From the NCBI RefSeq assembly GCF_010669305.1, contig NZ_CP048649.1, positions 1,798,001-1,862,000 of the forward strand: a DNA stretch of 64,000 nucleotides, in the 5' to 3' direction. Shown here in pieces: positions 43,114-52,642 of the stretch (position 1 is its first letter; each line of letters begins with the position of its first letter). The stretch is from Aminipila butyrica. GTDB taxonomy: Bacteria; Bacillota; Clostridia; Peptostreptococcales; Anaerovoracaceae. The position numbers and the translations under genes are program-made. Under the pieces are notes generated by a model. That model saw nothing but the letters and a program-made list of their open reading frames with translations. It had not been told where the DNA came from and did no database searches.

Positions 43114-45846
43114 ATGCAATTAACACCAATGATGCAGCAATATATGGAAATTAAACAAAATCATCAGGACTGTATTTTGTTCTTTAGGCTCGGCGATTTT
43201 TATGAAATGTTTTTTGAGGATGCCATTACGGCTTCCCGAGAAATGGAAATAACCTTGACGGGCAAAAACTGCGGTCAAGAGGAAAGGGCTCCCATGTGCG
43301 GAGTCCCTTTTCATTCCGTAGACACGTATATCGCTAAGCTGGTGGATAAGGGGTATAAGGTTGCCATCTGTGAGCAAGTAGAGGATCCTGCCACGGCAAA
43401 AGGTATCGTCAAGCGTGAAGTCGTACAGATTGTTACGCCGGGGACCATCATCAGCCAAACCATGCTTAATGAGAAGGAAAATAATTACCTGGCCTCTATC
43501 TATTTGAGAGAGGAAGGGGCGGGCATTTCCTACTGTGATATTTCCACCGGAGAGCTGCATACTACCAGCATCGAAGGCAGCGATACCTTGGAGATTCTTT
43601 TAAATGAGCTGGTGAAAATAAAAGCCAAAGAAGTTATTATTAATCAATCGGCGGAAAACTTTGTTTCTCTTGAAGAGATGAAGAAGATAACGGATGCATA
43701 TTTTAACCCACTTCCAGAAAGTTACCATAATATAATTACAGCAAATGATGCTATATTAAAACAATTTCAGACAAAATCCCTGACTGGACTTGGGCTGGAT
43801 GGAGCTGAGACTGCCTGCTTATCCTTGGGGGCGCTTTTAAGCTACCTCTTTGAAACTAGAAAGCATAGCTTGAGCCACATCACCCAAGTGATGGTGTACG
43901 ATATTGGTTCTCACATGTCTTTAGACAAGTCTACTATCCGCAATTTAGAGATTACGGAAACCCTCTACGAGAAACGGGTTCAAGGGTCGCTTTTGGGCAT
44001 TTTAGACAAAACCCACACCGCCATGGGTTCCAGAAAGATGAAGCAGTGGCTCAGGGAACCGCTGAACAGCAGCGGGCCCATCAATCAGCGGCTTGATGCG
44101 GTGGAAGCCTTGGGAGATCAGATTATTCTACGCAATAACATTAAGGAGTGCTTGAAAAAGGTCTACGATTTGGAGCGGCTGGCCGGACGAATCGCCTGCG
44201 GCAACGCCAACGGAAAAGATTTAATTGCCTTAGGCAATTCCCTCTTTATTCTTCCGGAATTGAAAGCGGAATTAGCTTCGGTGGATAATCCCTTGCTGGC
44301 CAGTTTAAATCAGGAGATAAGCATCCAGCTGATGGAAGTCTATGAACTGATTGAACAAGCGGTGGTAGAAGAACCTCCTTTTACGATTAAAGAGGGCGGT
44401 ATCATCAAAGCAGGATTTTCCAAAGAGTTAGATGACTTACGCTTTTCCATCAAGGATGGGCAAACTTGGATTGCAGAGCTGGAAGGAAAAGAGCGGGAAC
44501 GGACCGGGATTAAGAATCTGAAAGTCCGCTTCAATAAGGTCTTTGGCTATTATATCGAGATAACCAAATCTAATTTAGATATGGCACCGGAGGACTATAT
44601 TCGGAAGCAGACTCTGGTCAACTGTGAACGCTTTATTACCCCGGAGCTGAAAGAGATGGAAAGTTTGGTCCTTCATGCTGAATCTAAGATTAACCAGATG
44701 GAATATGAGATTTTCGCAGAGCTTCGAAGCAGTATTCAAGAATACATTGGCCTGATTCAGAAGGCTTCCGGTGCAATTTCTACTATTGATGTACTTACTT
44801 CATTTGCCCACGTGTCTGCCGCCTTAGGTTATGTAAAGCCGGAGGTTAACGACAGTGGCCTTTTGAATATTCGCAACGGTCGGCACCCGGTCATTGAAGA
44901 AATGATTCGTGATGGAATCTTTGTCTCTAACGATGTATATGTTAACGACAGCGATGCCAGTATGCTGCTGATTACCGGACCGAACATGGCCGGAAAATCG
45001 ACTTACATGCGACAAACTGCCCTGATTGTTCTTATGGCTCAGGCTGGCTGTTTTGTCCCTTGTGAAAGTGCTGCCATCGGGGTAGTTGATCGAATTTATA
45101 CCAGAATTGGTGCATCTGATAATCTGGCTCAGGGACAGAGTACCTTTTTCGTGGAGATGAGTGAGCTGGCTTATATTTTAAACACCGCAACGGATAAGAG
45201 TCTGATTATTCTGGACGAAATCGGCCGAGGTACCAGCACCTATGACGGTCTTTCTATCGCCTGGGCGGTAGTAGAATACCTGTGCAACGAAAAAAATAAG
45301 ATTCGCACGCTATTTGCTACCCACTACCATGAATTGACAGCCCTGGAGGAATTGGTTCCCGGGGTGAAAAATCTCAATGTAGATGTAGCGGAAGAAAATG
45401 GAAACATCGTCTTTCTGCACAAAATTGTCTCTGGCAGCGCCAGCAAAAGCTATGGGATTCACGTGGCGAAGATTGCCGGGGTTCCGAAAATGGTTCTGGA
45501 AGCAGCAGAAAATAAGCTGACTGGACTAGAAGGAGGGCAAGACGGCAGTCCACATCTGCTGGATGCAGGCAAAGAGCGGAAAGAAAGCAGCAAGGCTTTA
45601 GAGGGTTCAGACAGGAATAAGGCATTAGGAGATGTGGAAGAAATAGCCGAATCTTTAGAGCAGCTATCTGAAAGTCATAAAAAACAGCCGATAAAAGAGG
45701 ACAAGTCGCAAGGAGAGCAGCTGTCTCTGTTTAGTTTTGCACCAAACCCGGTGATTCAGCGGCTGAAGAGCATTGATTTGATGAAGCTGGCTCCTTGGGA
45801 AGCCTTAAAGATATTGGCAGAATTGCAGGAGGCTGCAAATGATTAG
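43114..45846 (+). CDS. mutS: DNA mismatch repair protein MutS
   Basis: Mismatch-recognition ATPase of 910 residues. The mismatch-binding FYEMFFEDA motif is near residue 30, the Walker A TGPNMAGKSTYMRQ near 625, and the LDEIGRGTSTYDG Walker B and signature follow. The region after ENKLTGLEGG (about 810-870) is a poorly conserved linker before the dimerising C-terminus. It overlaps mutL by 8 bases. Confidence 0.97.
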   Translation: MQLTPMMQQYMEIKQNHQDCILFFRLGDFYEMFFEDAITASREMEITLTGKNCGQEERAPMCGVPFHSVDTYIAKLVDKGYKVAICEQVEDPATAKGIVKREVVQIVTPGTIISQTMLNEKENNYLASIYLREEGAGISYCDISTGELHTTSIEGSDTLEILLNELVKIKAKEVIINQSAENFVSLEEMKKITDAYFNPLPESYHNIITANDAILKQFQTKSLTGLGLDGAETACLSLGALLSYLFETRKHSLSHITQVMVYDIGSHMSLDKSTIRNLEITETLYEKRVQGSLLGILDKTHTAMGSRKMKQWLREPLNSSGPINQRLDAVEALGDQIILRNNIKECLKKVYDLERLAGRIACGNANGKDLIALGNSLFILPELKAELASVDNPLLASLNQEISIQLMEVYELIEQAVVEEPPFTIKEGGIIKAGFSKELDDLRFSIKDGQTWIAELEGKERERTGIKNLKVRFNKVFGYYIEITKSNLDMAPEDYIRKQTLVNCERFITPELKEMESLVLHAESKINQMEYEIFAELRSSIQEYIGLIQKASGAISTIDVLTSFAHVSAALGYVKPEVNDSGLLNIRNGRHPVIEEMIRDGIFVSNDVYVNDSDASMLLITGPNMAGKSTYMRQTALIVLMAQAGCFVPCESAAIGVVDRIYTRIGASDNLAQGQSTFFVEMSELAYILNTATDKSLIILDEIGRGTSTYDGLSIAWAVVEYLCNEKNKIRTLFATHYHELTALEELVPGVKNLNVDVAEENGNIVFLHKIVSGSASKSYGIHVAKIAGVPKMVLEAAENKLTGLEGGQDGSPHLLDAGKERKESSKALEGSDRNKALGDVEEIAESLEQLSESHKKQPIKEDKSQGEQLSLFSFAPNPVIQRLKSIDLMKLAPWEALKILAELQEAAND

Positions 45847-47827
45847 AATTCTTGATAAAAATGTAGCAGATAAGATTGCCGCAGGAGAAGTGGTGGATCG
45901 GCCTTTATCCATCGTCAAGGAATTGGTGGAAAACTCCATCGATGCGGGAGCCACCAATATTACGGTGGAAATGCGAAATGGAGGGAAGACGTACATTCGG
46001 GTAACGGACAATGGCAGCGGTATCCCAGAAGATCAGGCAGAGCTGGCATTTTTACGCCATGCCACCAGTAAAATTGTCACGGATGAGGATTTAAGCCACA
46101 TTCTGACTCTGGGGTTTAGAGGAGAAGCCTTATCTAGTATTGCAGCGGTATCCCGAGTGGAATTGATTTCTAAAACGGCTGATTCTAAAACCGGTTTTTC
46201 TTTAAAGATTCACGGCGGGGAAGTCTTTGAGAAGGTTGCTACCGGCTGCCCAGAGGGAACCACAATCATTGTTTCTGATTTATTCTATAACACGCCTGCC
46301 AGATTAAAATTTATGAAGAGTGATTCTACGGAAAGTACGTTAATCATTGACTTTATTTCTCGAATTGCTTTGGCCTATGCCCATATTAAAATCCGCCTGA
46401 TCAACAATGGTACCATCTTATTTTCCACCAACGGAAAAGGGGACAAGTACAATAACATCCTTACCGTGTACAGTAAAGCGGTAGGGGATGGCCTTCTGTA
46501 CGTGTACAGTGAACGGGAGGATATGAGGCTGGAAGGGTATATTTCCAGGCCGGATGTGAGCAAAACCAACAAAAAGCAGCAGCTGTTCTACGTCAATGGG
46601 CGGGTCATCAACAACCGAATCATGGATTTAGCTGTGCAGGATGGTTATACTGAGCGGCTCTTTGAAGGACGCTATCCGGTGGCCTATTTGTTTTTTACCA
46701 TCCAGCCGGAACTGGTAGATGTGAATATTCACCCAAACAAGAAAGAGGTTCGATTCCATCGAGATTTAGAGGTACGGAACTTTATCGCCCAGGCCATCAA
46801 GAGCGGTTTGCTGTCTCAGCAGGCTATTCCTCAGGTAAAAGGCGGTCAAGTGATGAAAGAAGGGGCAAGTGGGTTACTGAATCGCATTGCTGCGGCAGAG
46901 GCGAAAATACAGGGTGAGGTAAAATCTAGCCCTTCGTCTTCCCAGCTGATTTCGAGAGGAGAAAAGCCGCCCCTTCAAGGAAGTCTTGGGGCGGGAGGAA
47001 ACGCCACGGGGGAAGAGAGCGCAACCCTTCAGCAAAAAATTCAGCAAGCGCAGGTAAATGACCAGGTAATCCAGGTTTTAAAAGAAAACAAACAGCAACT
47101 CCTGCAAAGTGAAAAGCAACAAGAACAAGTAGACATAAAAAATATATTGTCAACCTTGGCGCGAGAACAGGAAGAACAGAATTATGCTGTTGGGATTACC
47201 CCTCCTAGAGAAGCCTTGACCGAAAAGACACAAAAGGAGCAGAATGCAGCATTTTTTAGAGAACTGCAATTAACTGGAACCATTTTCAACACCTATATTA
47301 CGGCGGTAGAAGGAGACTGTTTCTACTTAATAGACCAACATGCAGCTCATGAACGGATTTTCTATGAAAAACTGCTGGGGCAATACCGCCAAGAAGAAAA
47401 GCTTCGACAAGGTATTTTGACGCCTCTGGTGGTAGAGGTGCCTTATACCATTAAATCCGCTGAAAAGTCTTGGGTACATATTCTGCGGAGTATGGGTTTT
47501 GACATAGAGCCTTTCGGCTTAAAAGCTTATGTGGTGAAAGAAATCCCCGCCTTTATGGAGTTGTCCGAAGGAGAAAACTTGGTCAATTATTTCCTGGAAA
47601 ATATAGAGGAAGATGTAGATATTAAAAATCAGGCCAAGGTGGATCGAATTATCATGCGGTCTTGCAAGTCGGCGGTTAAGGCCAATGATGTTCTTTCCCC
47701 GGCAGAATGCCGTCAGCTGATAGAGGATCTAGCCCTGTGCGAAAACCCGTATTCTTGTCCTCACGGCCGTCCGACCTTTATAAAAATGACAAAATACGAA
47801 ATCGAAAAAATGTTTAAGCGGGTGTAA
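45839..47827 (+). CDS. mutL: DNA mismatch repair protein MutL
   Basis: GHKL ATPase with a C-terminal endonuclease-type domain, 662 residues. Motifs: KIAAGEVVDRPLSIVKELVENSIDAGA, DNGSGI, HATSKI, GFRGEAL; C-terminal DQHAAHERIFYEKL (metal-binding DQHAxxER), SCKSAVKANDVLS and CPHGRPT. These indicate the nicking-competent type found in mutH-lacking bacteria. A Gln-rich linker lies at about 380-460. Confidence 0.97.
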   Translation: MIRILDKNVADKIAAGEVVDRPLSIVKELVENSIDAGATNITVEMRNGGKTYIRVTDNGSGIPEDQAELAFLRHATSKIVTDEDLSHILTLGFRGEALSSIAAVSRVELISKTADSKTGFSLKIHGGEVFEKVATGCPEGTTIIVSDLFYNTPARLKFMKSDSTESTLIIDFISRIALAYAHIKIRLINNGTILFSTNGKGDKYNNILTVYSKAVGDGLLYVYSEREDMRLEGYISRPDVSKTNKKQQLFYVNGRVINNRIMDLAVQDGYTERLFEGRYPVAYLFFTIQPELVDVNIHPNKKEVRFHRDLEVRNFIAQAIKSGLLSQQAIPQVKGGQVMKEGASGLLNRIAAAEAKIQGEVKSSPSSSQLISRGEKPPLQGSLGAGGNATGEESATLQQKIQQAQVNDQVIQVLKENKQQLLQSEKQQEQVDIKNILSTLAREQEEQNYAVGITPPREALTEKTQKEQNAAFFRELQLTGTIFNTYITAVEGDCFYLIDQHAAHERIFYEKLLGQYRQEEKLRQGILTPLVVEVPYTIKSAEKSWVHILRSMGFDIEPFGLKAYVVKEIPAFMELSEGENLVNYFLENIEEDVDIKNQAKVDRIIMRSCKSAVKANDVLSPAECRQLIEDLALCENPYSCPHGRPTFIKMTKYEIEKMFKRV

Positions 47828-47862
47828 AATCTCCTTGCTGAAAAATATAGGTGAAATGGACA

Positions 47863-48795
47863 ATGAAGAAAGAAATAATCATTATTGCAGGTCCCACTGC
47901 GGTGGGCAAGACTAAATATGCCATAGAAGCGGCTAAAGCTTTAGACGGAGAGGTTGTCTCTTCGGATTCCATGCAGCTCTATCAATTCATGGATATCGGC
48001 AGCGCCAAGCCCACCAAGGAGGAGCGAGCGCAGATTCGGCATTATCTGGTGGATGAAGTGGATCCCAGAGAGGCTTTTTCTGTAGCAGAATATCAACGGC
48101 GGGCCAAGGCAGCCATCCAGGATATCTTTTCTCGAGGAAAGACGCCAGTTGTATCTGGAGGCACCGGTCTCTATGTGAACTCTTTGATTTATGATATGGA
48201 TTTTTCAGCACCCCCGGCTTCTCAGGAATACCGTCATCAGCTGGAGCAGCTGGCTTCCAGCCAGGGCAAGGAATATCTGCACCGGCTTCTGGAAGAAAAA
48301 GACCCTCAGGGGGCTGAGCGAATTCATCCCAACAATGTGAAAAAGGTCATTCGGGCTTTGGAAGTGGCGGAGCATGCAGGGACAGGTATCAAGTCCTTTG
48401 AACAGTCCTTTGTTCCCACTAAAGATTATACCTGCTGTCTTTTAGGCCTTTGCCGTCAGCGGGAAGAGTTGTATGGGCGCATCGACCAACGAGTCGACCT
48501 GCTTTTGGATATGGGGTTGGTAGAGGAAGTTCGCGGTTTGCTGTCCATGGGTCTAACGCCAGAGAATATTTCTATGAAGGGCATCGGCTACAAGGAAATC
48601 ATGGGTTACCTCCAAGGGGAATACGACCTGGAGCAGGCCGTCTATCTAGTGAAGCGGAATACCCGGCATTACGCCAAAAGGCAGATGACTTGGTTTAAAC
48701 GGTATGAGGACATGACTTGGTTCGACCTTTCTTCCTATGCAGATGACGAGCTGGCAATAAAGGAGATGATCATATGGCTGAGCAAAAACAGATAA
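47863..48795 (+). CDS. miaA: tRNA dimethylallyltransferase MiaA
   Basis: Adds the isopentenyl group to A37 of tRNAs reading U-starting codons. P-loop GPTAVGKT at residues 10-17, then SSDSMQLYQFMDIGSAKPT, GGTGLYVNSLI and KRNTRHYAKRQMTWFKR. ATG 47863 has AGGTG nine bases upstream; GTG 47851 is less likely. 310 residues. hfq, often downstream, is absent; a recombinase gene overlaps its end by 22 bases. Confidence 0.95.
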   Translation: MKKEIIIIAGPTAVGKTKYAIEAAKALDGEVVSSDSMQLYQFMDIGSAKPTKEERAQIRHYLVDEVDPREAFSVAEYQRRAKAAIQDIFSRGKTPVVSGGTGLYVNSLIYDMDFSAPPASQEYRHQLEQLASSQGKEYLHRLLEEKDPQGAERIHPNNVKKVIRALEVAEHAGTGIKSFEQSFVPTKDYTCCLLGLCRQREELYGRIDQRVDLLLDMGLVEEVRGLLSMGLTPENISMKGIGYKEIMGYLQGEYDLEQAVYLVKRNTRHYAKRQMTWFKRYEDMTWFDLSSYADDELAIKEMIIWLSKNR

Positions 48796-49904
48796 AAATT
48801 CAGAATAAGATGGGAAAGCCCGAGAATATTCTCAAAAAAGAGCAGGATATATTTGACCAGTGCAAGGCACTGGAAGAGGAACTGCCAACCTTTATGAACG
48901 GATTTTTCGCTTATTTGCGGGGCAGCGTTCTGCCCATGACTCGGTTGGCCTATCTGACGGATATCAAGTTTTTTTGCAGTTATCTAATGGATTCTGGTAT
49001 GTTCCAGGTGAAGGCTGTTCGGGGATTGTCAGCTCAAGACTTTGAAGCGATTCGGGCCAGAGATATTAACATATTTTTGGATTTTGCCAGACGATATGAA
49101 AAAGAACGGCAGGACAGCATCTACATCTATGAAAACACCAATCGTTCTTTGGCTAGAAAAAAGTCCTCTCTATCGGTGCTCTTTAAGTATCTGTTTCGGG
49201 ACGAGATTCTCTCTAAAAACATTACAGATGGTCTGGACCCCATCCGGGTGCCAAAACCGGGGGAACGAGAGATCAAGGCACTTACTGACGAAGAAGTCCA
49301 GCTGATGCTGGGGACGGTTTCTGACGGCAGAGGTATGACAAAAAAACAGCTGGAATTTTGGAAAAAGACAAAAAAGCGCGATAAGGCCATTTTAGTTTTA
49401 TTCATAACTTATGGGTTACGGTTATCGGAGCTTCAGCAGCTCAACGTAGACTCCTTCAACTTTGATCGAGGAGAGTTCAAGATTTACAGAAAACGGGGCA
49501 AAGAATCCATCATGCCCATCAACCAGTCCTGTCAGCTGGTTATTCAGGACTACTTAACTCAGGAACGAGCTTCAGACGAGAAACTAGACGAAGAGAATAG
49601 AGGGGCGCTATTTCTTTCCCTTCAAGGCCGGCGGATGACGGAGCGGCAGATTCGGGAGCTGGTGAAAAAATACACCGCCTATGCCCTGAAGACCTCTCAA
49701 AAAAGTGGCTATAGCCCGCACAAGCTTCGGGCTACGGCGGCCACCAGTCTAATTGGGCGAGGGGAGGACATTTACGACGTCCAGGTGCTGTTGGATCACG
49801 AAAATGTGACCACCACCCAGCTGTATGCAAAACATAAGGAGAATGTAAAGCGCGATTTGGTCAATAATATGGAATGGGAGCTGGAGCGCACAGGCAAACG
49901 ATAA
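48774..49904 (+). CDS. XerC/D-type tyrosine recombinase
   Basis: A 376-residue site-specific recombinase. An N-terminal SAM-like core-binding domain (about 35-165) precedes the catalytic domain with R in TYGLRLSEL, K in RKRGKES, HxxR in SPHKLRATAATSL, and the tyrosine in LLDHENVTTTQLYAKH (DH in place of the usual GH). All catalytic residues are present. It overlaps miaA and follows the core operon, with AAAGGAG inside miaA, so it looks like a resident Xer-type enzyme rather than a phage integrase; whether it is the dif resolvase is untested. Confidence 0.85.
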   Translation: MAEQKQIKIQNKMGKPENILKKEQDIFDQCKALEEELPTFMNGFFAYLRGSVLPMTRLAYLTDIKFFCSYLMDSGMFQVKAVRGLSAQDFEAIRARDINIFLDFARRYEKERQDSIYIYENTNRSLARKKSSLSVLFKYLFRDEILSKNITDGLDPIRVPKPGEREIKALTDEEVQLMLGTVSDGRGMTKKQLEFWKKTKKRDKAILVLFITYGLRLSELQQLNVDSFNFDRGEFKIYRKRGKESIMPINQSCQLVIQDYLTQERASDEKLDEENRGALFLSLQGRRMTERQIRELVKKYTAYALKTSQKSGYSPHKLRATAATSLIGRGEDIYDVQVLLDHENVTTTQLYAKHKENVKRDLVNNMEWELERTGKR

Positions 49905-49965
49905 TAAGCGATTCTGTTTACTATAAAAATATTATGAAATACACAGAGGAAGGGCTGAATTTTAT

Positions 49966-51261
49966 ATGCAAAAGAATACATATGACTTGTTGACAACGAA
50001 AATGGGCATTGCTCCGGCGGTGCTGAAATTGATAGATGAATCCGAAAAAAAAGTAGCACCTTTATATGAGGAACTGGACGATATCATGGCCTTTAATCAA
50101 TATAAGGTGCTGGAAGCTTTTCAAAAAAATAAAATTAGCGATATGCACTTTAGCTGGAATACGGGCTACGGCTATGATGATCCTGGACGGGAAGCCATGG
50201 AAAAGGTTTACTGTGATATTTTTAAGACAGAGGCGTCATTGGTACGACCTTTGATTGTAAATGGGACCCATGCTCTGACGTTGACCTTGACCGGTATTTT
50301 ACGGCCGGGAGATGAGCTGATTTATTGCACAGGTGCACCCTACGACACCTTGGAGGAGGTTATCGGCCTACGGGGAGAGGGAAAAGGATCTTTAAAAGAA
50401 TTCGGCATTACCTATAAGCAGGTGGAACTTAATGCTCATGGCCGTATCGATTTGGAGGCTTTGGGACAGGCTATTAATGAACATACCCGCATTGTAACGG
50501 TTCAGCGGGCTACAGGCTATGGCTGGCGTCGTGCCATTACCATCCCTGAGATTGAAGAATGGGCTTCTTTCGTTCATGGAATCCGGCCAGACATTGTCTG
50601 CATGGTGGATAACTGCTACGGAGAATTTTTAGACACCAAAGAGCCGACAGAGGTAGGAGCGGATATTATAGCTGGTTCGCTGATTAAAAACCCTGGTGGT
50701 GGATTAGCTTTAGCAGGAGGTTATATAACGGGCAGAGCAAATTTGGTGGAAAATATCGCCTATCGAATGACGTCTCCAGGGATTGGCGGGGAATGCGGCC
50801 TCATGTTCGGTCAGACTAGAACCATGCTCCAAGGATTGTTTCTGGCACCTAAGACCGTGAATGGAGCGGTGAAAGGCGCTATTCTCTGTGCGCAGGCATT
50901 TGAGAGCTTGGGCTATGAAGTCTGCCCACGGCCAGAGGAAAAGCGCAGTGATATTATTGAAGCAGTAAAATTGAACACTCCGGAAGCCATGTGTGCCTTT
51001 GCAGAAGGCATCCAGTCGGCGGCACCCATTGATTCCCATGTAAAACCAGTGCCTTGGGCTATGCCAGGCTATGACAGTCAGGTCATTATGGCTGCCGGCG
51101 CTTTTGTTCAAGGGTCTTCCATCGAACTAAGCGCAGACGGGCCGCTGCGGGAACCCTATATCATTTATTTTCAGGGAGGGCTGACTTATGAACATTCAAA
51201 GTTCGGTGTAATCCAGGCCCTTCAAGCCCTTTATGAGAAGAATTTGCTGAAAAATCTATAA
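49966..51261 (+). CDS. Methionine gamma-lyase family PLP protein (YnbB type)
   Basis: A 431-residue PLP enzyme of the family often called aluminium resistance protein. VRPLIVNGTHALTLTLTGIL, GYGWRRAITIPEI, CMVDNCYGEFLDTKEPTEVGAD and the cofactor lysine in GSLIKNPGGGLAL are diagnostic. The in vivo reaction is unproven; C-S lyase chemistry is inferred from fold. It is conserved next to miaA in Firmicutes. Confidence 0.92.
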   Translation: MQKNTYDLLTTKMGIAPAVLKLIDESEKKVAPLYEELDDIMAFNQYKVLEAFQKNKISDMHFSWNTGYGYDDPGREAMEKVYCDIFKTEASLVRPLIVNGTHALTLTLTGILRPGDELIYCTGAPYDTLEEVIGLRGEGKGSLKEFGITYKQVELNAHGRIDLEALGQAINEHTRIVTVQRATGYGWRRAITIPEIEEWASFVHGIRPDIVCMVDNCYGEFLDTKEPTEVGADIIAGSLIKNPGGGLALAGGYITGRANLVENIAYRMTSPGIGGECGLMFGQTRTMLQGLFLAPKTVNGAVKGAILCAQAFESLGYEVCPRPEEKRSDIIEAVKLNTPEAMCAFAEGIQSAAPIDSHVKPVPWAMPGYDSQVIMAAGAFVQGSSIELSADGPLREPYIIYFQGGLTYEHSKFGVIQALQALYEKNLLKNL

Positions 51262-51285
51262 ATCTATAGCAGGGGAGTGAGACTG

Positions 51286-52026
51286 TTGAAGGTTGTTACG
51301 GATAGAAAAGAACAGGCAAAAATTAGAATTAAACGGATTGTAACCCTTGCTAAGTTATTGCTGCTGCTGGCATTAGTGGTGGGGCTTTCGTTGTATATCG
51401 TGTTTTTTCAGCGGGAATTTATCAGTCAGTTTAACAGCCTGGAGAATGTCCGGATTTATTTGCAAAAATACCAGACGGCCAGTGTGTTGGCTTATATTGG
51501 CATACAGGTTTTACAGATTGTAATCTGCATCATTCCTGGACAGGCTATGCAATTTGCCGCCGGTTATGTCTATGCTTTCTGGTTTGGCTATTTGTATTCC
51601 ATTATCGGAGCAGCGCTAGGTACGGTGATTACCTTTTATCTGGCCAGGTTCTTGGGACGAGATGCTCTCTACTTGATTTTCGATGAAAAAAAGGTATCTA
51701 AGTTTATTGATCGGCTAAACAGCAAACGCGCGTTTATTTTAGTATTTGTCATCTTTTTAATACCCGGCCTGCCAAAGGATCTTTTTACCTATGCTGCGGG
51801 GGTCTCGGAAATGAAGCTAAAGGTTTTTTTGATTATCAGCTTGGTTGGCAGGACTCCAGCCATGATGTCGTCTATCATGATTGGCAGTATGTTTAACAAA
51901 GGCAGTTATGTGGGCATCGTGATTCTGGCCTTGCTGATGACGGGGCTCTTTCTCTGGGGCGCGAAGAATCATGATAAGTTGACCAAACTCATGGATCAGT
52001 GGTATAAGAAGCTGATTCACCTGTGA
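51286..52026 (+). CDS. TVP38/TMEM64 (DedA-like, SNARE-associated) membrane protein
   Basis: A 246-residue polytopic protein with about six helices. The domain core is IIPGQAMQFAAGYVYAFWFGYLYSIIGAALGTVITFYLARFLGRD, shown here only to mark the G-x-x-x-G re-entrant region, and FLIPGLPKDLFTYAAG. Homologues are implicated in lipid transport. TTG 51286, eight bases from AGGGGAG, is the likely start; GTG 51277 overlaps that site. Confidence 0.88.
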   Translation: MKVVTDRKEQAKIRIKRIVTLAKLLLLLALVVGLSLYIVFFQREFISQFNSLENVRIYLQKYQTASVLAYIGIQVLQIVICIIPGQAMQFAAGYVYAFWFGYLYSIIGAALGTVITFYLARFLGRDALYLIFDEKKVSKFIDRLNSKRAFILVFVIFLIPGLPKDLFTYAAGVSEMKLKVFLIISLVGRTPAMMSSIMIGSMFNKGSYVGIVILALLMTGLFLWGAKNHDKLTKLMDQWYKKLIHL

Positions 52027-52106
52027 GGCAGGGCTATATTCAGCAGATTATAATCATAAGAAGTCATTGGAGATAAGTTTAAATAGAAAAAATAATAAAC
52101 TGATGG

Positions 52107-52140
52107 GAACCCGTCCAGTAATGGCCGGCGTTCTTTTTTT
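52107..52140 (+). terminator. Terminator after the TVP38 gene
   Basis: GAACCCGTCC (52107-52116) pairs imperfectly with GGCCGGCGTTC (52123-52133), then TTTTTTT. Confidence 0.8.
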
Positions 52141-52242
52141 GTGCAGAAAATGTAGGGACTTTTTACATATATTGATTGGGGGTGAGAAAGTGGGGGGGAA
52201 GAGGAAGAAAATAAAATTACTTTGCTTTTATAATAAAAAGTA

Positions 52243-52254
52243 GAACAAATGTTT
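52243..52254. promoter_or_regulatory. Upstream LexA-like box of the LysM gene
   Basis: GAACAAATGTTT matches the recA operator in this window in 11 of 12 positions; it lies just upstream of the -35 element. Confidence 0.65.
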
Positions 52255-52264
52255 ATAATAAAGA

Positions 52265-52293
52265 TTGACAAAGAACATAAATTCGTATATTAT
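52265..52293 (+). promoter_or_regulatory. Promoter for the LysM gene
   Basis: TTGACA at 52265-52270, 17-base spacer, TATTAT at 52288-52293. Confidence 0.8.
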
Positions 52294-52301
52294 GACTTTG
52301 T

Positions 52302-52313
52302 AAACATAAGTTC
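52302..52313. promoter_or_regulatory. Second LexA-like box at the transcription start
   Basis: AAACATAAGTTC differs from GAAC-N4-GTTC only in its first base and overlaps the predicted start site. Confidence 0.55.
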
Positions 52314-52333
52314 TTAAAATAGGAGGGGTTGTT

Positions 52334-52642
52334 ATGAGGAGCAGGAAATATCGGATTAAATCCAAATTTAGATTTACTACAGCGATTGCTGTCACGTTTA
52401 TTCTATTGGGTTTTATGACCAATACGGTTCTGGGGTTAAATGATGCCAGCAGCCTAACTAGATTGCAGCCACCCATAGAAGTTCAGATTGCACCGGGAGA
52501 CTCCTTATGGGCCTTGGCTTCTGAATATGGACCGGATCATACAGATATCCGGGAAGTAATCAATGATATATGCAAGTTAAATCAAATCGCAGCAGAGCAT
52601 CTTTATCCAGGTCAGATGATTCTTATTCCAGATTATAGCTGA
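52334..52642 (+). CDS. YneA-like LysM cell-division inhibitor
   Basis: A 102-residue protein with a basic start, a single membrane helix (about residues 16-34) and a C-terminal LysM domain (IAPGDSLWALASEYG to LYPGQMILIPDYS). This size and layout is that of YneA, the SOS-induced division inhibitor of Firmicutes. Two LexA-like boxes flank its promoter, which strongly supports the assignment. AGGAGGGG precedes the ATG. Its end overlaps the convergent polyferredoxin gene by 10 bases. Confidence 0.8.
   Translation: MRSRKYRIKSKFRFTTAIAVTFILLGFMTNTVLGLNDASSLTRLQPPIEVQIAPGDSLWALASEYGPDHTDIREVINDICKLNQIAAEHLYPGQMILIPDYS

Noticed and set aside
48774..49904. Tyrosine recombinase as a phage integrase marking an island
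   Set aside because: It overlaps miaA in a housekeeping context with no phage genes or att-like repeats nearby.
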